Shown: in pieces, positions 39,472 through 53,342 of the stretch | How the letters are laid out: every line of letters starts with the position of its first letter | How positions within the stretch are numbered: the first letter of the stretch is position 1 | NCBI GenBank assembly: GCA_008360975.2 | Contig: CM039211.1 | Span: 52,258,600 to 52,322,599 of the forward strand | Direction: 5' to 3' | Origin: Lichenostomus cassidix | Lineage: Eukaryota > Chordata > Aves > Passeriformes > Meliphagidae | DNA: 64,000 bases | Translations under genes and position numbers: made by a program | Notes under the pieces: model-generated | The model's database searches: none | Told to the model about the DNA's origin: nothing | The model's input: only the letters and a program-made list of their open reading frames with translations

Positions 39472-42400
39472 GTCTAGTGAATAAATATTTTGCAAGTCAT
39501 GGGTCTATCAGATAATTTAAATGACAGGTAGCTTACATTTTCCTCACAAGAACAAAAATCAAGTGTTTTTTTCCCCTGTACTTGGGGAAACTATATTTAT
39601 TATTGGAGAAGTGGATGGTTTTTACCAGAATTTGAACAGGTGATAACCATGGCTTGAGTCACACATCCAAAAACTGAATAAATAGAGGAGGTTACACATT
39701 CAGGCAAGTAGTGAAGCATCTGCAATGTCCTTAGCCCCAAAAATGTGTTTTCAAAATAATTATTCAGCATTTAGAACCCGTAAAAGAAAAACAAACATAT
39801 TAGAAGTGTTCAGCTAAAATAACTTCTAAATAACTGAATACATAAATCCAAGACTTGGGGTGACATGGTTGTACAGTAAGCTGAACTACATTCAGCATCT
39901 TTAAATTGCTTTATTTTTCTCATAATATTAAAACTAAAAACCATTAATTTTAACAATGACTTTAAAATTCAGTGTCACTGATTATAATTCACTATGCTAG
40001 TAATTTTATTTTAACTATATAATTAGGATTTCCTGCTGTTTTTTCCCCCCTGATTACAGTCTTTCTTTGTTTAAATACAGCAGGCATTTATGTCTCTAAC
40101 ATCTTCCAGAGCTGCACTAAAAAACTCCACACCAGAGACAGCAAAGAATGCATAAGTGAATGACCCGTAGACTCATAAGTCAATGGAGAAAGTTGGTATC
40201 ACCCTCAACAACAGCACATTCTGTCAACTCATCTGAAGCTGCCAATATCATCAAGTTTACGACAGAGATACAATTATAGCTGGAAGATTCCCACAGTCCT
40301 GCCAGATTCCTCAAGGGTATTAGCACTTGTCTGATTGCAGTACACAACAAAGACATTGTTAAAATATCAGTGCATCAATCAGGAGGAATCTGGAGACTTT
40401 GAAGTTTAAAAAAAATAAAACAACAGTGTGGGAAAAAGAAGCAGCTACAACAGTTAGGTGCAGTTACGTTTGTCAGGTTTAGTTAAATGACACACTCTCT
40501 ACAAGAGTTTTATTCTTAATTTGTCAGTAACAGATTTAGAAATAACTTTTCTTTTAAAAAGAAATTCATTAATATCAATAGTTATTTGAAAGTATGTCAG
40601 CTTTATGTGATCTTTTCCCACAAGGAAGAAACTAGTAAAATAGATAGGAACATTAATCACCATTAACCATGAGTCTCAGGCTTCTAATTAAGGGAGTGCA
40701 GAGCCTGAGACTACACTTTAACACTGTTGCCAGTGTTCCTTCCTGCCAGCAGCTAATTTCAAAAGGTTGTGCACAAAGTCTGAGGTGTGGGATCTGTGAA
40801 GAAGAGGGTGTAGTAAAAGTCAATGCATCCTCTTCTAAATCCCTGTCTGCTTTGTAGGCAATGCATAAAGTTCACATGTACACAATTCACTAAGAGTGAC
40901 AATGAAAAATATCCACATCATATCCTAGGAGCATAAAGTCATTTTGCTGGAATTTACTGTTTACTCCTTACAGTAAACAGAAATGCATAGGGTTTTATTT
41001 TTCTAATTTACATTAGCAGTTTCTGTCACTGTTAGGGTATGGATCCAAGCTAAAAGTCATATACCAGAGGTGTTACCTATAGGGATGTCTCAAACTCCAA
41101 GTGTAGAATTCACCAAAACCTTGCTATTATTTACCCAGAAATTTGCACTAGCTGCTGGAGTGGATTTCTTAGAATTTCTTCTGAAAGTCCAGAAAATATC
41201 CGAGTTTTAAGAAATGTTCCAAAAATATGTATCTCTTCAGAATCATCTCTAATAGATTAGTTGCAGAAGTGACTAAGGAAGTTCAATATATGCAGATAAA
41301 GTGCAGAACATATATCGAAAGCACAGACAAGAGCAACCAGAGATTTCCTAACTGCTCTCCTTACTACATTTTTTTACTACTACAAACAAGTCTTACGGAA
41401 GTTTACACAGTTCCAACTGAGTTTGCAGTTTGTATCATGCTTGCAAATAATCTGATTTTTTTCAAATAGCACTGAGGTCTTCCAGTGAAGTCAGAGGGCA
41501 CGCTGACACCAGCATTAACTTGAACAAATCCTTAATGAGAGCAAGCAGCCAAAGCAACTAGATAATTTTCTTAATCCAGAGTCCAGAGACTTCACAATTA
41601 CAATTGTAAAGATACAAATCCATCACAGAAAGATAAATAAAGGTGATAGCAGCAAGTAAAACTGAGTATCAAGATGTTTGTTCTATCAAGCATCTTACAA
41701 CCGTGTTCTACAACCGATGCAGCCATGGTCATCAGATGAGCAGGCTTATGCACTCTTAGAACAGAAGTGTGTTTGAACAGACATACTATGCTTACAGAAA
41801 AATTGTGTTGTAAAATTGTACAGCTGCCCTTAACCATAACCATACGATCGGCAGAGAAATAACGAGTCTGTCAGAAAGAAATTACAGACTGAGTTACTCA
41901 CCCTGAGCATGAAAAGATCCAATTGTTACCACTGCATACACATGCAGAAGCATGTAACCACCACATGCTTGCTAGAGACCAGACATTAAAAAATAGAAAG
42001 AAGGGACTAATATCTTTCTAATCACTGCATATTTATTGGTATGAACTAGCATAGCTCTGTTGGCTACAGATGGGCTGGATCAGCCTCCTAATATGAAGAT
42101 CTTGGCTCTTCTATGACTTTTTATTCCTCATGAGTTTGGAACAATAGGACTGAAATCAGAGAAATGCAAAAACATGAATTCTCAGTGAAACGTGCATAAC
42201 TAGACAATGTGATGAGAGCAGGAACTGACAAGAGAAAGGCCAGGTCATGAAGCTTTCAGTTTGTACATGCCAACAAATCATTAAATGTGCATGAGGATTT
42301 ACAAATGCTACACAATTTGAAAATCTGTTCTGCCTTTAATTTTTTGGTTTACTGCCTTTGAGAGGAGAGGAACGAAGAGTGTCAGATTACAAAGTGGAAT

Positions 42401-43348
42401 TCCTACTGCTGACCAGAAAACATTGGATTTCCTTGTTCAGACCCTAAGGGAAAGAACAGTAGCCACTGTTACAGTTCTTTGGAACTTGATTTCTAAGCAG
42501 TAATGTAAAGTTAAATATGGGCCCATTTAAAAAGTATAGAAATCTACCAGATTTACAGGGCTCTCTGTCTGTATGGGCTTTACTATGGGTCTACCAAAAG
42601 AAAATTCTATCTTAAACATTTTTCTTTCTAGGGTTTATAGCTATAACTTTTTCTTTGTCAAAAAACCCCCTTTCATTTCCAGGTTTTTGAACAGAAGGAT
42701 GAGAAAATGGAGATCATAACATTTTCAATGCAGTAAATTTTATTAATGATAGCTCCTAAGGTCTGTTCTGTAAGTCTGTTTAGAGACTGAAGTTCACTGA
42801 ATAAAGAACTTTTTCTGCAGCTATATCTCAATAACATTTATTTTAAAGATAAACACACAATGAAAAAAGCTAAAATAACATTATGCAAGAATAGAATGTT
42901 TGCAATAGACGTAGATTTAAAAACTGAGACTTATTAGCTGAAAGAGTAACTTTCTCCTTTTCCAGCAGTGATATAAAGTAACAGTTGCCATCACATTTTC
43001 AGATTACTCTTCAAAATTAGACATGATTCCACCACACATACAACTTAATTGGTGAACAATAATCGAAGAGTTTCCCCTGAACTAAAATGATTATTCCAGT
43101 TTATGTGATAAAGAGGAGTATTTAATTCTGTTCTGCAGCTTGACGGGGCCAGTTCATAAAACAAACTGGAACCATGATTGCACTTGGGCTGATTAGCCAA
43201 CATCCTAAAAAAAGCTCTCCCAAGCACAGCCCTATCTGTTCTCACAATATCCTGTCCTCTCCATCTTTTCACAAGGGCAACTAAGACATATGGATGTTAA
43301 TTAATCATTAATTAATTCAGAATCTTCTGACTGAAGCTCATGGACAAA

Positions 43349-43489
43349 GATCTTTCATGAACACTGCATTCACTTGAAACTATGGTCTTGAATGAAATTA
43401 TTCTGAATTTCACTCTGACAATACACAGAGATCTATGCAGTAATGAGCTCCTAGAAGAAGCAGTGGAAGAAAACAATGCTCCAAGAGCA
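43349..43489 (+). repeat. Unclassified interspersed repeat, copy B
   Basis: Second copy of the element at 29661-29811, beginning ATCTTTCATGAACACTG. Similarity may extend weakly to about 43780: CACTTATGAAAAGCACAGTG here against CACTTACTGAAAACAGAG in copy A, and ACATGTCATCAA here against ACACGTCATCAA there. The family is unknown. Confidence 0.65.
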
Positions 43490-46400
43490 CTGCAGTTGTG
43501 TGTGCATTAGGGGCTGAGAGTTATGGACCTAAGCAATGCCAGATCTCTGCTACATCTAGAGTTTTGATGGCTATCAGTGTATTATAGTCACTTATTACCT
43601 GGATAATATTTAGGATGAAACCAAGTGTTCCTAAATTACTTCTTGTATTCTCATGCACATCCGCAGTATACACTTATGAAAAGCACAGTGAAAATAAACT
43701 GTAGATAAAACCAGCATTTGCACTTAAAAAGAGGCTATTACTTTATTTGAACATGTCATCAACCAAATGTCATTAAATAATATCAAGCGGCTGCTGTTAA
43801 CAAGTCTGCTTTTTCTCACAGCTAATGATGCTTACACTGCTGTAGGCCCTGAAAAGGCCCTGGAAAGAATGGTTGTTAATGTTGTGATAGGAGGGTCTCA
43901 GCATCCTCACTGTTTCTGAAAAAATAAACACTAAGGAATTTAATATTGGTATTTAGAACCAAAGGCCCAAAATATAACATTTAGAAGTACAACAAACTTA
44001 GACAATATAGGAGCTTGCTTAGTGTGTATTTGGGGTTTGGATTAGGTCCACACATATATATTTTATATCACAAGTTAAATATAAAATGCATAATTCACTG
44101 CATAGTGCAAAAATTCTCAATTATATTTGCAGGTTAATAATTACACTTGCCTCAATACTATGGTCAGTCTTTATGGCAGGGAACATGGATTCTTGCAATT
44201 GCATTTAATGATATAAATAGAATAAACGTTTCCATGGAAACTCACACTTTTTTCAGAAAATTCTCTCCATTTTATAGTGTTTGAATAATATTTTTTTAAT
44301 TGCTTTTAATTTTTTTCCATATACCATGACCTGTTCTTTATCACAAACACAGAAAAAGGTGAATTCTAAAAACTTCTCTACATGAAGCAATGCACATTAG
44401 GTTATTGTGCATTATGGGCAGAAATAATTACCAAAAAATCCTGTTGTTAACAAGCAATTATAACTCAAAGGAATTTCAGACATCTTATACCTGCTGCCTC
44501 TAAGAGGCAATCTCTCAATCATTCACATTCCTGAATGTTTCTTCACAGCAGGCTACTTTCTAGGGCAAATATAAACAGAAATGCAATTGTTCTACTCTAT
44601 TCCCTCCTACATTTTTCAAAATCCATCTGGGATATTTTCATAAGTCTCCTTTGATAATATAAATATGTCCAATTTTTACTCAGCCAAAGGCTATGCCATT
44701 TCAGCTGTTCTGGATTTTTTTTTTCTAAAGCTGAATTTATGGCAAAAGAAAACTGTCAGTAAATTCCTAGCCAGGCTCCTCCATTATATTAGTTTTGGAG
44801 CTTTAGCTAGAAGCAGAATAATGGTAATGTATATGTTGCTCTTATCCAGTTGTTTAATATACCATGACCATGCTCTCTTCATTACGAAGTCAAAACAGGA
44901 CAGAAAAGGCAGGAGAGTGACTTTGTTTCTACAACATGTCACTGCTGGGGCTGCAGGGTATGACCAGACCAGACTAATAGCCACTTTGGGATTATTTCAG
45001 ACAGTGCTTTATCCATCAAGTATGACTTGTAAAACAGAATATTTGAAAACAAAGCAAAAGGGACAAGAATTAAAGCGAAAATTCAGTACATCTATGGGGG
45101 CTACCTACAGGGCTGCAGTGCTTTCATGGTTCTTGAGCTGGCAATTACAATGTTCACAGCCTTTTAAAAAAGGCTCCTCTTACCACATACGCAAGGGAAG
45201 AGGGGAAAAAATTATGATCCTCCAGGAATTGAGTATTTCCCTGGATAACTGCACACTGAGGAGCAACACCAAGAAAACAGCTTGGAATCACAGAATTGCC
45301 CTGACTATAACCTAAAAAATAGATTAAAAAAAACCCCAAACTATTTGTTACTGTGAATTGAGTACAGTTAAGCTGGAATGGAGAATATGTTTGCTAGAAG
45401 TTAAGTCCACCCTCTGACTCAATGCTCTCAACATTCATCTTTTCATCGTCAGACCCATTAAATATTTTTTCCCAGTGAAGCAGGATAAATGTGAAGGGTA
45501 AATTTAAGAGCTCAGATGTTCTTGGATAAGCCATGTCTGAGCTTTCTATGCAACAAAAATCAATGATTCCTACTTCATGAGTGTGCTTGGAGAATGTGCA
45601 CAATCAAGAAAGGCTTCAACTTCCCTGGTTAATAGGGCCATCGAGTGATGTTTCTGGCAGATTTGCAGGTCCCATGAAATTATTTGGGCAGGCCACAGAT
45701 GTCCTGATCAAAGTTTTCCATTCATTACCATGGGCTCTATGCCCAAAATTACTCAATAAGCATTGCTGAATACCAAACACAGCTTACTTTGTATGGGTAT
45801 TCACTGTGTTCTGATTCCTTGTTTGCTTGAAGAAATAGCAAGAATGCATAGCAGAAAAGAAAGACAGAGCTCTTTTATTTTTATCACTGTCCTGAATGCC
45901 AGAATCTGGCAGCCCAGAACTGTGGCTTTGGTGCAGTACCTTGTTGTGGCTTTTGAAGATTCGTCCAAATAAACACTGCATTCCTTAGATCCAAATCTAG
46001 CTATTCCGACTATACTTTTTTTCTAACTATAGTCCTGCAGACAAAATATAGCTGCCTTTATTGCTATTGAGTTTAGCCAGGATTAGGAGATCAACATCCG
46101 GTAACTGCTTTGATGATGGCAGCTGGTAGTCACTTTTTTGAAACTTGGCAGCAGATATATCACCAACCTTTCCAGTATCTCTCAACTCCACCCCGCAAAA
46201 ACAACACTCTCAGGAGGGAACACTAACACAACAAGAAGTACTGCATCATCCTCTCTGCCTCTGCTAACCACGGCATGCAATTATCACAAGGGTCGTCACT
46301 GATCCCATCCATGGTTGGATGGCTGACTCATTCTGACTGCTCTGTGCCAAAAAAAGTTTTTACTATTCCTTCCAGCAGTTCTGCTCCATGTACATGAGCT

Positions 46401-49400
46401 CATAAATGAATAGTAAGGCACTGGAAGAAGACAGGAGAGCACTGGATTCAGAAAAAGCAGCTTGGGACTCCAGGAAATTCTTTACACCATATATTCAGCC
46501 AGGATCTTCCCATATAACAACCCAGCTTGAAACATAATTGAGTCCACTGCTTACAGCTGACAAAGACAGTAAGCTGAAAGAGTTAAAACATTCAGTGGAA
46601 ACCTGCTGGCAAAAAAAATTACTTAACCTCCTCAAACTTAGAATTGGCAGGGTTTTTTCCCCCTTCTCTTAGCAAAAGCACTACTTCCCCATTACAAACC
46701 TCAGCTTATTTATAGTTTGAGAGACATGAAACCTATGGGTCTACTTAGGGTGGGGCTCCAAAGAGGCTGCCAAGGGAAGGGCTGGGCTGTAGAAATGGTC
46801 CTCTGACCCTTCCATCATGCCAGAGCTAAGGTTAATGTTATGAGAGAGACACAGCCTCAGGGTCTAGCTGGAATGGGGCCTGTGGTGGGCTGCCAAAGGA
46901 GCAGGTAGGCAGGAAAACAGATTCTCCCTTAATAACTGCTACATCTTGAAAATGGTTTAGTGTTCCCACATTCAGGACAGCCCTAACTTACGGTTAGACT
47001 CTGGATCCCCTGTTAATGCTTGACATCATGCGTTTTTATTTGTCAAGTAATCTTTCATTTTGACTTTGTCTTACATGTTTTGTGATTCAGTTGTCTATTT
47101 TTCATTTGGGTGTCCCTGGCCCTAAGATTACAAGCATGGTTACACATATGGAGCACATGTCCTTGTGTGCCAAACTCCATCAAACATGCACTATCAGTGG
47201 CTCTGTCACCATCACCCCTCCCTGAGGACTCTGCAGTAAGTCTGCAATAGGGTGGCACAAGCTTCACAGGATTCTCAGTGGAACTTCATGCTCATTTACT
47301 GTTTCTTAAAGAAAGCATGGAACAGTTTTGGGAATATTGCTAATAGCCTTACTACCATTAAACTACTGTTGTCAGACAGTAAGATGAGAGTCAAATTCAC
47401 AAAGGCCAACAGAGACTGGTAGTGGAGCTTCAAATTCACACAGACCACAAGTGTTTAAACTCTGGGTTCTTCTGTTCAGAGATTTCAAAGAGGATTAAAC
47501 TCAGATCTTTATCCAAGACCCGTTTATCAACTTTAGGAAAGTTGGACAAATTATTTTCAGGCTGAATATAGGGCCTTTCACTCAAGAAAAGACCCAGATA
47601 TTTTCTTTTGCTTGTAAAATCATCCCCTCTGTGACTATGTACATCTTTTTTACAAGTAAGCAATGCAAAATGAGTAACCAGTGTCAGCATTCTTTCTATA
47701 CTTGCTTCCTTTTCTGAAACCTAAATAATTCCTAAAGGATAAAGATTAGGACTTTTGAATTCACAATGCTCAGATGTTTACTAGATTAAGAATGAATCTT
47801 AAATTGGAAAGGGATGAAATGAAGTTTTATTTAGAGTTCAAAATACTTGCATTTTTGAATGTTACTCAAGTAACCACAAAATAAATAAAGAATTCTCTAT
47901 TTCCCAATTCGAAACAACTGAACAGTATACAACTCTCTGCAGATGCCAATCTAAACGTGTCAGCCAGATATCTTTTTCCCAACCCAGTTTAATTAAAACA
48001 TTTTATGAAGGACCACCCATGGAAAATAATTAGGAAATAAGAAATAAATAATTATGTTTACTGTAGCTGAGAAAATAAAGAATCTTTGGATATTAAAATA
48101 TACTGAGAGGAAACAGAGGGTGAATTGAATACCTATGTGAGACAGTTTCTTCCTAGTAAATGAACTATACAAATTAGAATATTAGTAAGATATTAAAATG
48201 CAGATTGCATGACATAAAGAAAAGAGAACACATAAAAGCTCTGCTTACGTCTGAAATTAAAATTAGAAATTTTTTAATCTTTTCCAACTTTAGCCAAGGA
48301 GCTAATGTTGATAGGAGATTCAAACACATTATTTGAGCTTCTACAATGATTTTTTTTTCTTCTCCAAGAAACTAGGTATCAGCATTAAAAAATCCAGTTA
48401 CAAATATCATTAACAGAAATTGCCACATCCGTGAGTAAGACAACATCTTTCCTCATGTAACATGAGTGCTGAATGCTGAAGGACACACAGGAAGGTAGGG
48501 CAGAAATTTCCCCCACCCCAAAGTCCATTCCCTTGTTATTGTGGCAACCACACGTTGTAATGCCTAATATAAACTGTTATGTGTGGTATTGACTGAGAAC
48601 AGTTAGCTGTCTAATCTTGCATGTGTACACAGGGCACTCAATAAATATGCACTACCAAAAAAGAGTGAGAATGACATAAATTCCTTGGATCTACTTGCCC
48701 TACATACTGGGGAATGGCTTTCAATGTCTCTATTTGCATTTGACTGCACAAATAAACTACACCAACACATTCTGGAAGAATGAAAAGTGATGGAACTTCT
48801 GCTCTTTGGATGACTTATGTCAAAAAGACATTTGAAGGACAACATGTATCATTAGGACACATATAAAAATAGTAAATCTAAAGGTCACGAAAGGTAATTT
48901 AACATCCTACTCTTTCAGAATTCCATACTCCAAACCATGTTACTAACTGTGCACTACAATTAGAATAGGGAACTTAGAGTTGCACTGAACAAATAAGTTA
49001 TAATCTAACATAAAGTATTGTATCACTATAAAATAAACTGACTGCAACAGTTAGAAAAGGGAACTGCAATAAAGGTTTTTCTGGAGCTATTGAAGGAAGA
49101 TGCAAGCTTTGTCAACATGGTGCAATAGCATATAAAAAAGTTTTGTTGCTTACATTTTTCCTCCCTTGATGTGGTCAGCAAATAACAGAGCCTGAATCTC
49201 AGTTATCATAAGGAATCTTCAAAACCTCAAAAGTGAAATGCTGCTGCACTCTGACACCAGGATCGGCATGGTCTGATTGGATCTCTCTAATTTACAGGAC
49301 AACATTGTCTGTAAATTATTTTATGAGCTCATTAGGAAAGGAAACAAACACATCAAACAAAGGCTCAATCCCCTTCATGCAAACCAGACTAACATGGAAA

Positions 49401-50772
49401 TTCACTAGTTCATTCCCCAGTTCATGAGGTTTTTAACTCACAAGTTGCCTAGGCCATAACTGACTAGTTATAACTAAAATACTCCCAGAGCTGCTGCTGA
49501 GAGTGCTCATCCCTGCAACTCTGTCACAAGGCAGGCCTCCCATGTATCCCACCAGGAAGCCTGCAAACCTCAGCATGCTGGATATGCTTCAGAGGGGTTT
49601 TGGGCAAGTCGTCATATTTACACCTTCCAGCTTCAAAGTTTGGTCTACATGATTTCCATAAGTTAGTGGATTCTGCAGGAACTGACAATCGGTAGGAAGC
49701 ATTACGGCTGCAGCAAAGTAATAGCTTCATAATGACCTGAGCCCTTCCTGTGGGCTGCCTACATGTTGCTCTCACTTGGATCTCATGGCACTGGTCCCAA
49801 CACACATCAGGACTTTGTATGAGCTGTGTGTCAGCTAAAATCTGAGCAGGAATTGAGTGAAGAGCCATACAACAGAAAGAAAAGTTTAAATGTGTTTCAT
49901 GAAATTCAAGGAGATACGATCTGGTATCAGTTTGGAGGCTTCTTTTACACAACATATAATATTTTTAATTTAGTATTTTGAATACATTAGTTAATATGAA
50001 AGTTGCTAACTGCAGTATACTAGGAGCTTCTGTCACAGCAGATGGGTTTTACCAATGAAAACGCAAAATACCTGGAGGCAGGCAATGAAAAGATGATTCT
50101 TCACCCAGGGTCTAGATAGACAGCGGAAATACATGATTGGAGGAACACTAACAGCTCAGAAACTTGTAGGGCTAGGCACTACACCCAAGGGCCCCAGTGG
50201 AAAGGTTGTGCAAACTAATGGAAAAGAAAACTGATCTTTGAAGCGCTGAACGATTGTTTTGAAGGTGAGGAACAATCTGAAAAGCTTGCCCTGGTCATAT
50301 CCTGCTCCAGCCATTTGCTTTCAGTCACTGATGGATGAGTGCAGAAGGAAATTGAAACTTGGTCTGAAACAGGATTCCAGAGGAATATAACCAGTTAAAC
50401 CACAGAGAATATATATTGTCTATCATACAAGAATTACTTTTCCCCAAACTACTTGTCTTCTATCTGTCTTAAAGGCTGAAGAATGAAGTAGAATGAATGA
50501 AATAGAATAGAAAAAAAATACTTACATAAAGGAGCAGAAGTGACAAAGGAGCAAGAGAAACATGAAGCTCTTTGGGAGAAAGATAAAAAGCTAAACAGGC
50601 TTCTAGAGAGCTTTGGTTTCATTTCTACTTGTAGAAAAAGCATCAAAGGTTGAAAAGACAAGCATTTAAGATTAGATTTAGGACAGTGCAGTGGAGAATC
50701 AGCTGTATCAGAAAGCATATGCATTTTCAGTTTTCTTGTGTTTCATCCCTTTTTTCAGATTTTATCTTTCTA

Positions 50773-52415
50773 TTTATTTTAAATGCAGAAATTCTGTTGA
50801 GCCTTTCTCTTCATTAATCTGTTTGCTAACAATTAGCACAATTCTCCCAAGAGAAAACTGGGAAGTTGTGCAAAATATTGGTGCCATTTATATGAGTTGG
50901 CCCTGGAGCCAGGAAAAGGGCAATTAGATCCCTGCTTTCTGGAGATGATGACAGATTGAGCTCTGCATGCTGAGAACTTAGCCAAGGACACTGAGAAGCA
51001 GTACCAGAACTGAGGGTTTGAGACACTAGTAGAGCTGGCAGGTTATCTTGCATCAATTTGATGAGTAAATGAGAAATGCTGCTTGGCTTGGTTTCTGCAT
51101 GGCTCAGAGCCCATTTCAGGATGAAAACAGACTCTACTATAGTAATAAAGAAACAAAATAGGAGAAGAAAGGGTACTTACCAGGCTGGTAACCAAAGTAA
51201 GGTTTTGCTCTTCACAGACTCGTTGCGTAACTCCTGCAGAAAGGGGCCTTTGGATGCCACTCTTTGTCCCTCACCACTTCTACCAAACTGGGTCAACTTC
51301 AGATTTGATCCAGCTTCAGGGATAGAATTGTTCAGAATCTTCTCCAACCAAACACTGAACATCTCCAGGATTAGGGCTGCCATAGTCTCACATTTCCCAT
51401 ATTTAACTAAACTCATGGTGTGATTTTTTTTCCTTTCCTCATATTGAATTCGAACTCCACGTTCTCTGTGTGCTTTTCATCTTTCTGCATCTCTGAGAAG
51501 AGTGTGGTTTCCTCTTCCCTGTGTCCTCACAATAGGTAGCTGAGGATAGCAACTTGCCTTGTCCTCACCAGCATAAACTAACCCATTTCCTTATTCTCCC
51601 CATGATCATATTCACAGTTCTCCACTGAACTAACTCCAACTGGTCAATACTTTCCCTGTACAGGGAAGCTCAAAACGTGATGCTTTGTTCTAGTGCTGAT
51701 AGACAGGAACACAGACTTCCCCTAAGTGCTGGCTACATTCTTGCTTGTGTAGAACAACATGAAATCTTTATCCACCCATTTCTTCAGCCTGTCAAGATCC
51801 CTCTATCTGATAGCCCTGCACTCCAGTTGATCATCACTCTCTATTCCGGTTTGATGGATTAAGAGTGAACAAGAAATAGAGATTTTGCCGTATTTTGTGA
51901 GGTTTTCTTTTTTCACTCTTCCCTTTTCTGGACGGAAGTACATGTTAAAGGCAAAAATTATTATGCCAATATGGATATATAACAGCTTTCAGTAGAATTT
52001 GTATTCTCGACAAACATGAAACCTAAATCCAGTATTTTCCACAAGACTGATTCATTTTGGATGTCCCTGCTGCCATGATTCCTTTCAAGGAAATCAACTC
52101 CTTTCAATTTCTTGCAAGGAAGGAGGCAATGTTTATCTTCTGCACTAAAAGCATATTCTAGACAATGAATATTGAAAAATAATCATATCATTTTACTAAA
52201 TTTTCACATACAATTTTTGGGAACAAGAGAGTGGAAAAAGACCAAACTAAGATTCACATCATATCAAGAGCAAGAAATACTGAATTACTCAAAGAATAAG
52301 CTCACAATTAGCAATAGTTCATTAAAGAAAGTACAAAATACAAAGTGACTAGGACTCTGAGTCCATGAACCAGACTGTGCTACAGAGGTTTTTTTGTAGG
52401 ATGCAAAGCTGTGCA
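50773..52415 (-). other. ARSB: ARSB 3' UTR, probable extent
   Basis: Sequence following the ARSB stop codon on the minus strand. Scanning down from 52415, the first canonical AATAAA I found on the gene strand is at 50778-50773 (plus-strand TTTATT); no ATTAAA was seen before it. If it is used, the 3' UTR is about 1.65 kb and includes an inverted old CR1 fragment at 51435-51860. An AGTAAA variant near 52192-52197 could give a much shorter UTR. The true end cannot be fixed from sequence. Confidence 0.4.
51435..51860 (-). mobile_element. Old CR1 fragment, inverted, in inferred ARSB 3' UTR
   Basis: The plus strand shows inverted CR1 internal sequence. It includes AGGGAAGCTCAAAACGTGATG, ATGAAATCTTTATCCACCC, TTCTTCAGCCTGTCAAGATC and a following segment resembling the usual 'tagccctnccctccag' with 'cctgtttgatgt'-like text. 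Both ends are truncated and it is considerably diverged. Its position places it between the ARSB stop codon and the first canonical polyadenylation signal. Confidence 0.65.
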
Positions 52416-53213
<798 letters not shown>

Positions 53214-53342
53214 CTGGATACCCGGTTAGTAACTTCCATTTTCCATGTCGTATTGCTGCATGTATGGATATGTTGAAAAGTGCATCATCCCATGGAGAAG
53301 AATTGCTCTGTGGTAAAGATGTCCTCCTGTCAACGTCAAGAC
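53214..53342 (-). CDS. ARSB: Arylsulfatase B, penultimate coding exon
   Basis: This exon encodes 43 residues of the sulfatase C-terminal domain. The decisive stretch is [22 protein letters not shown], split here as [10 protein letters not shown] and [12 protein letters not shown], very close to human ARSB. The acceptor is TAATTAAG before 53342 and the donor is G|GTAACA at 53213-53212. The exon starts with the last two bases (GT) of a codon and ends with the first base of a Gly codon, the phases I recall for human exon 7. A GT remainder is compatible with Cys (TGT), the equivalent of C405, which pairs with C447 in the next exon. FNIS keeps the N426 glycosylation site. The exon is 129 nt against a recalled 123 nt in human: two extra codons fall in the variable loop between the Cys and the FNIS motif. 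The acceptor lacks a long pyrimidine tract but is placed by homology. Confidence 0.95.

Larger units (their letters stand above)
28881..50772. other. Intergenic region between the CpG island and ARSB 3' end
   Basis: About 22 kb of AT-rich DNA without a supportable gene. It contains two copies of a diverged repeat (29661-29811 and 43349-43489), homopolymer runs at 31478-31494, 32766-32779 and 39457-39471, and a homeodomain-site-rich segment near 37760-37880. One unusually long open frame (216 codons, 44665-45315 plus) has no recognisable domain. A GC-richer patch near 46,740-46,920 is unclassified. Nothing else was recognised. Confidence 0.6.

Noticed and set aside
42055..42125. Possible CR1 tail (GATGGGCTGGATCAGCCTCC ... 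TCTATGACTTTTT)
   Set aside because: Only one short segment resembles the CR1 end and no upstream CR1 sequence precedes it.
49524..49955. 143-codon minus-strand frame, considered as another exon or retroviral piece
   Set aside because: No motif of any protease, polymerase, envelope or known gene family was recognised, and no convincing splice sites were found.
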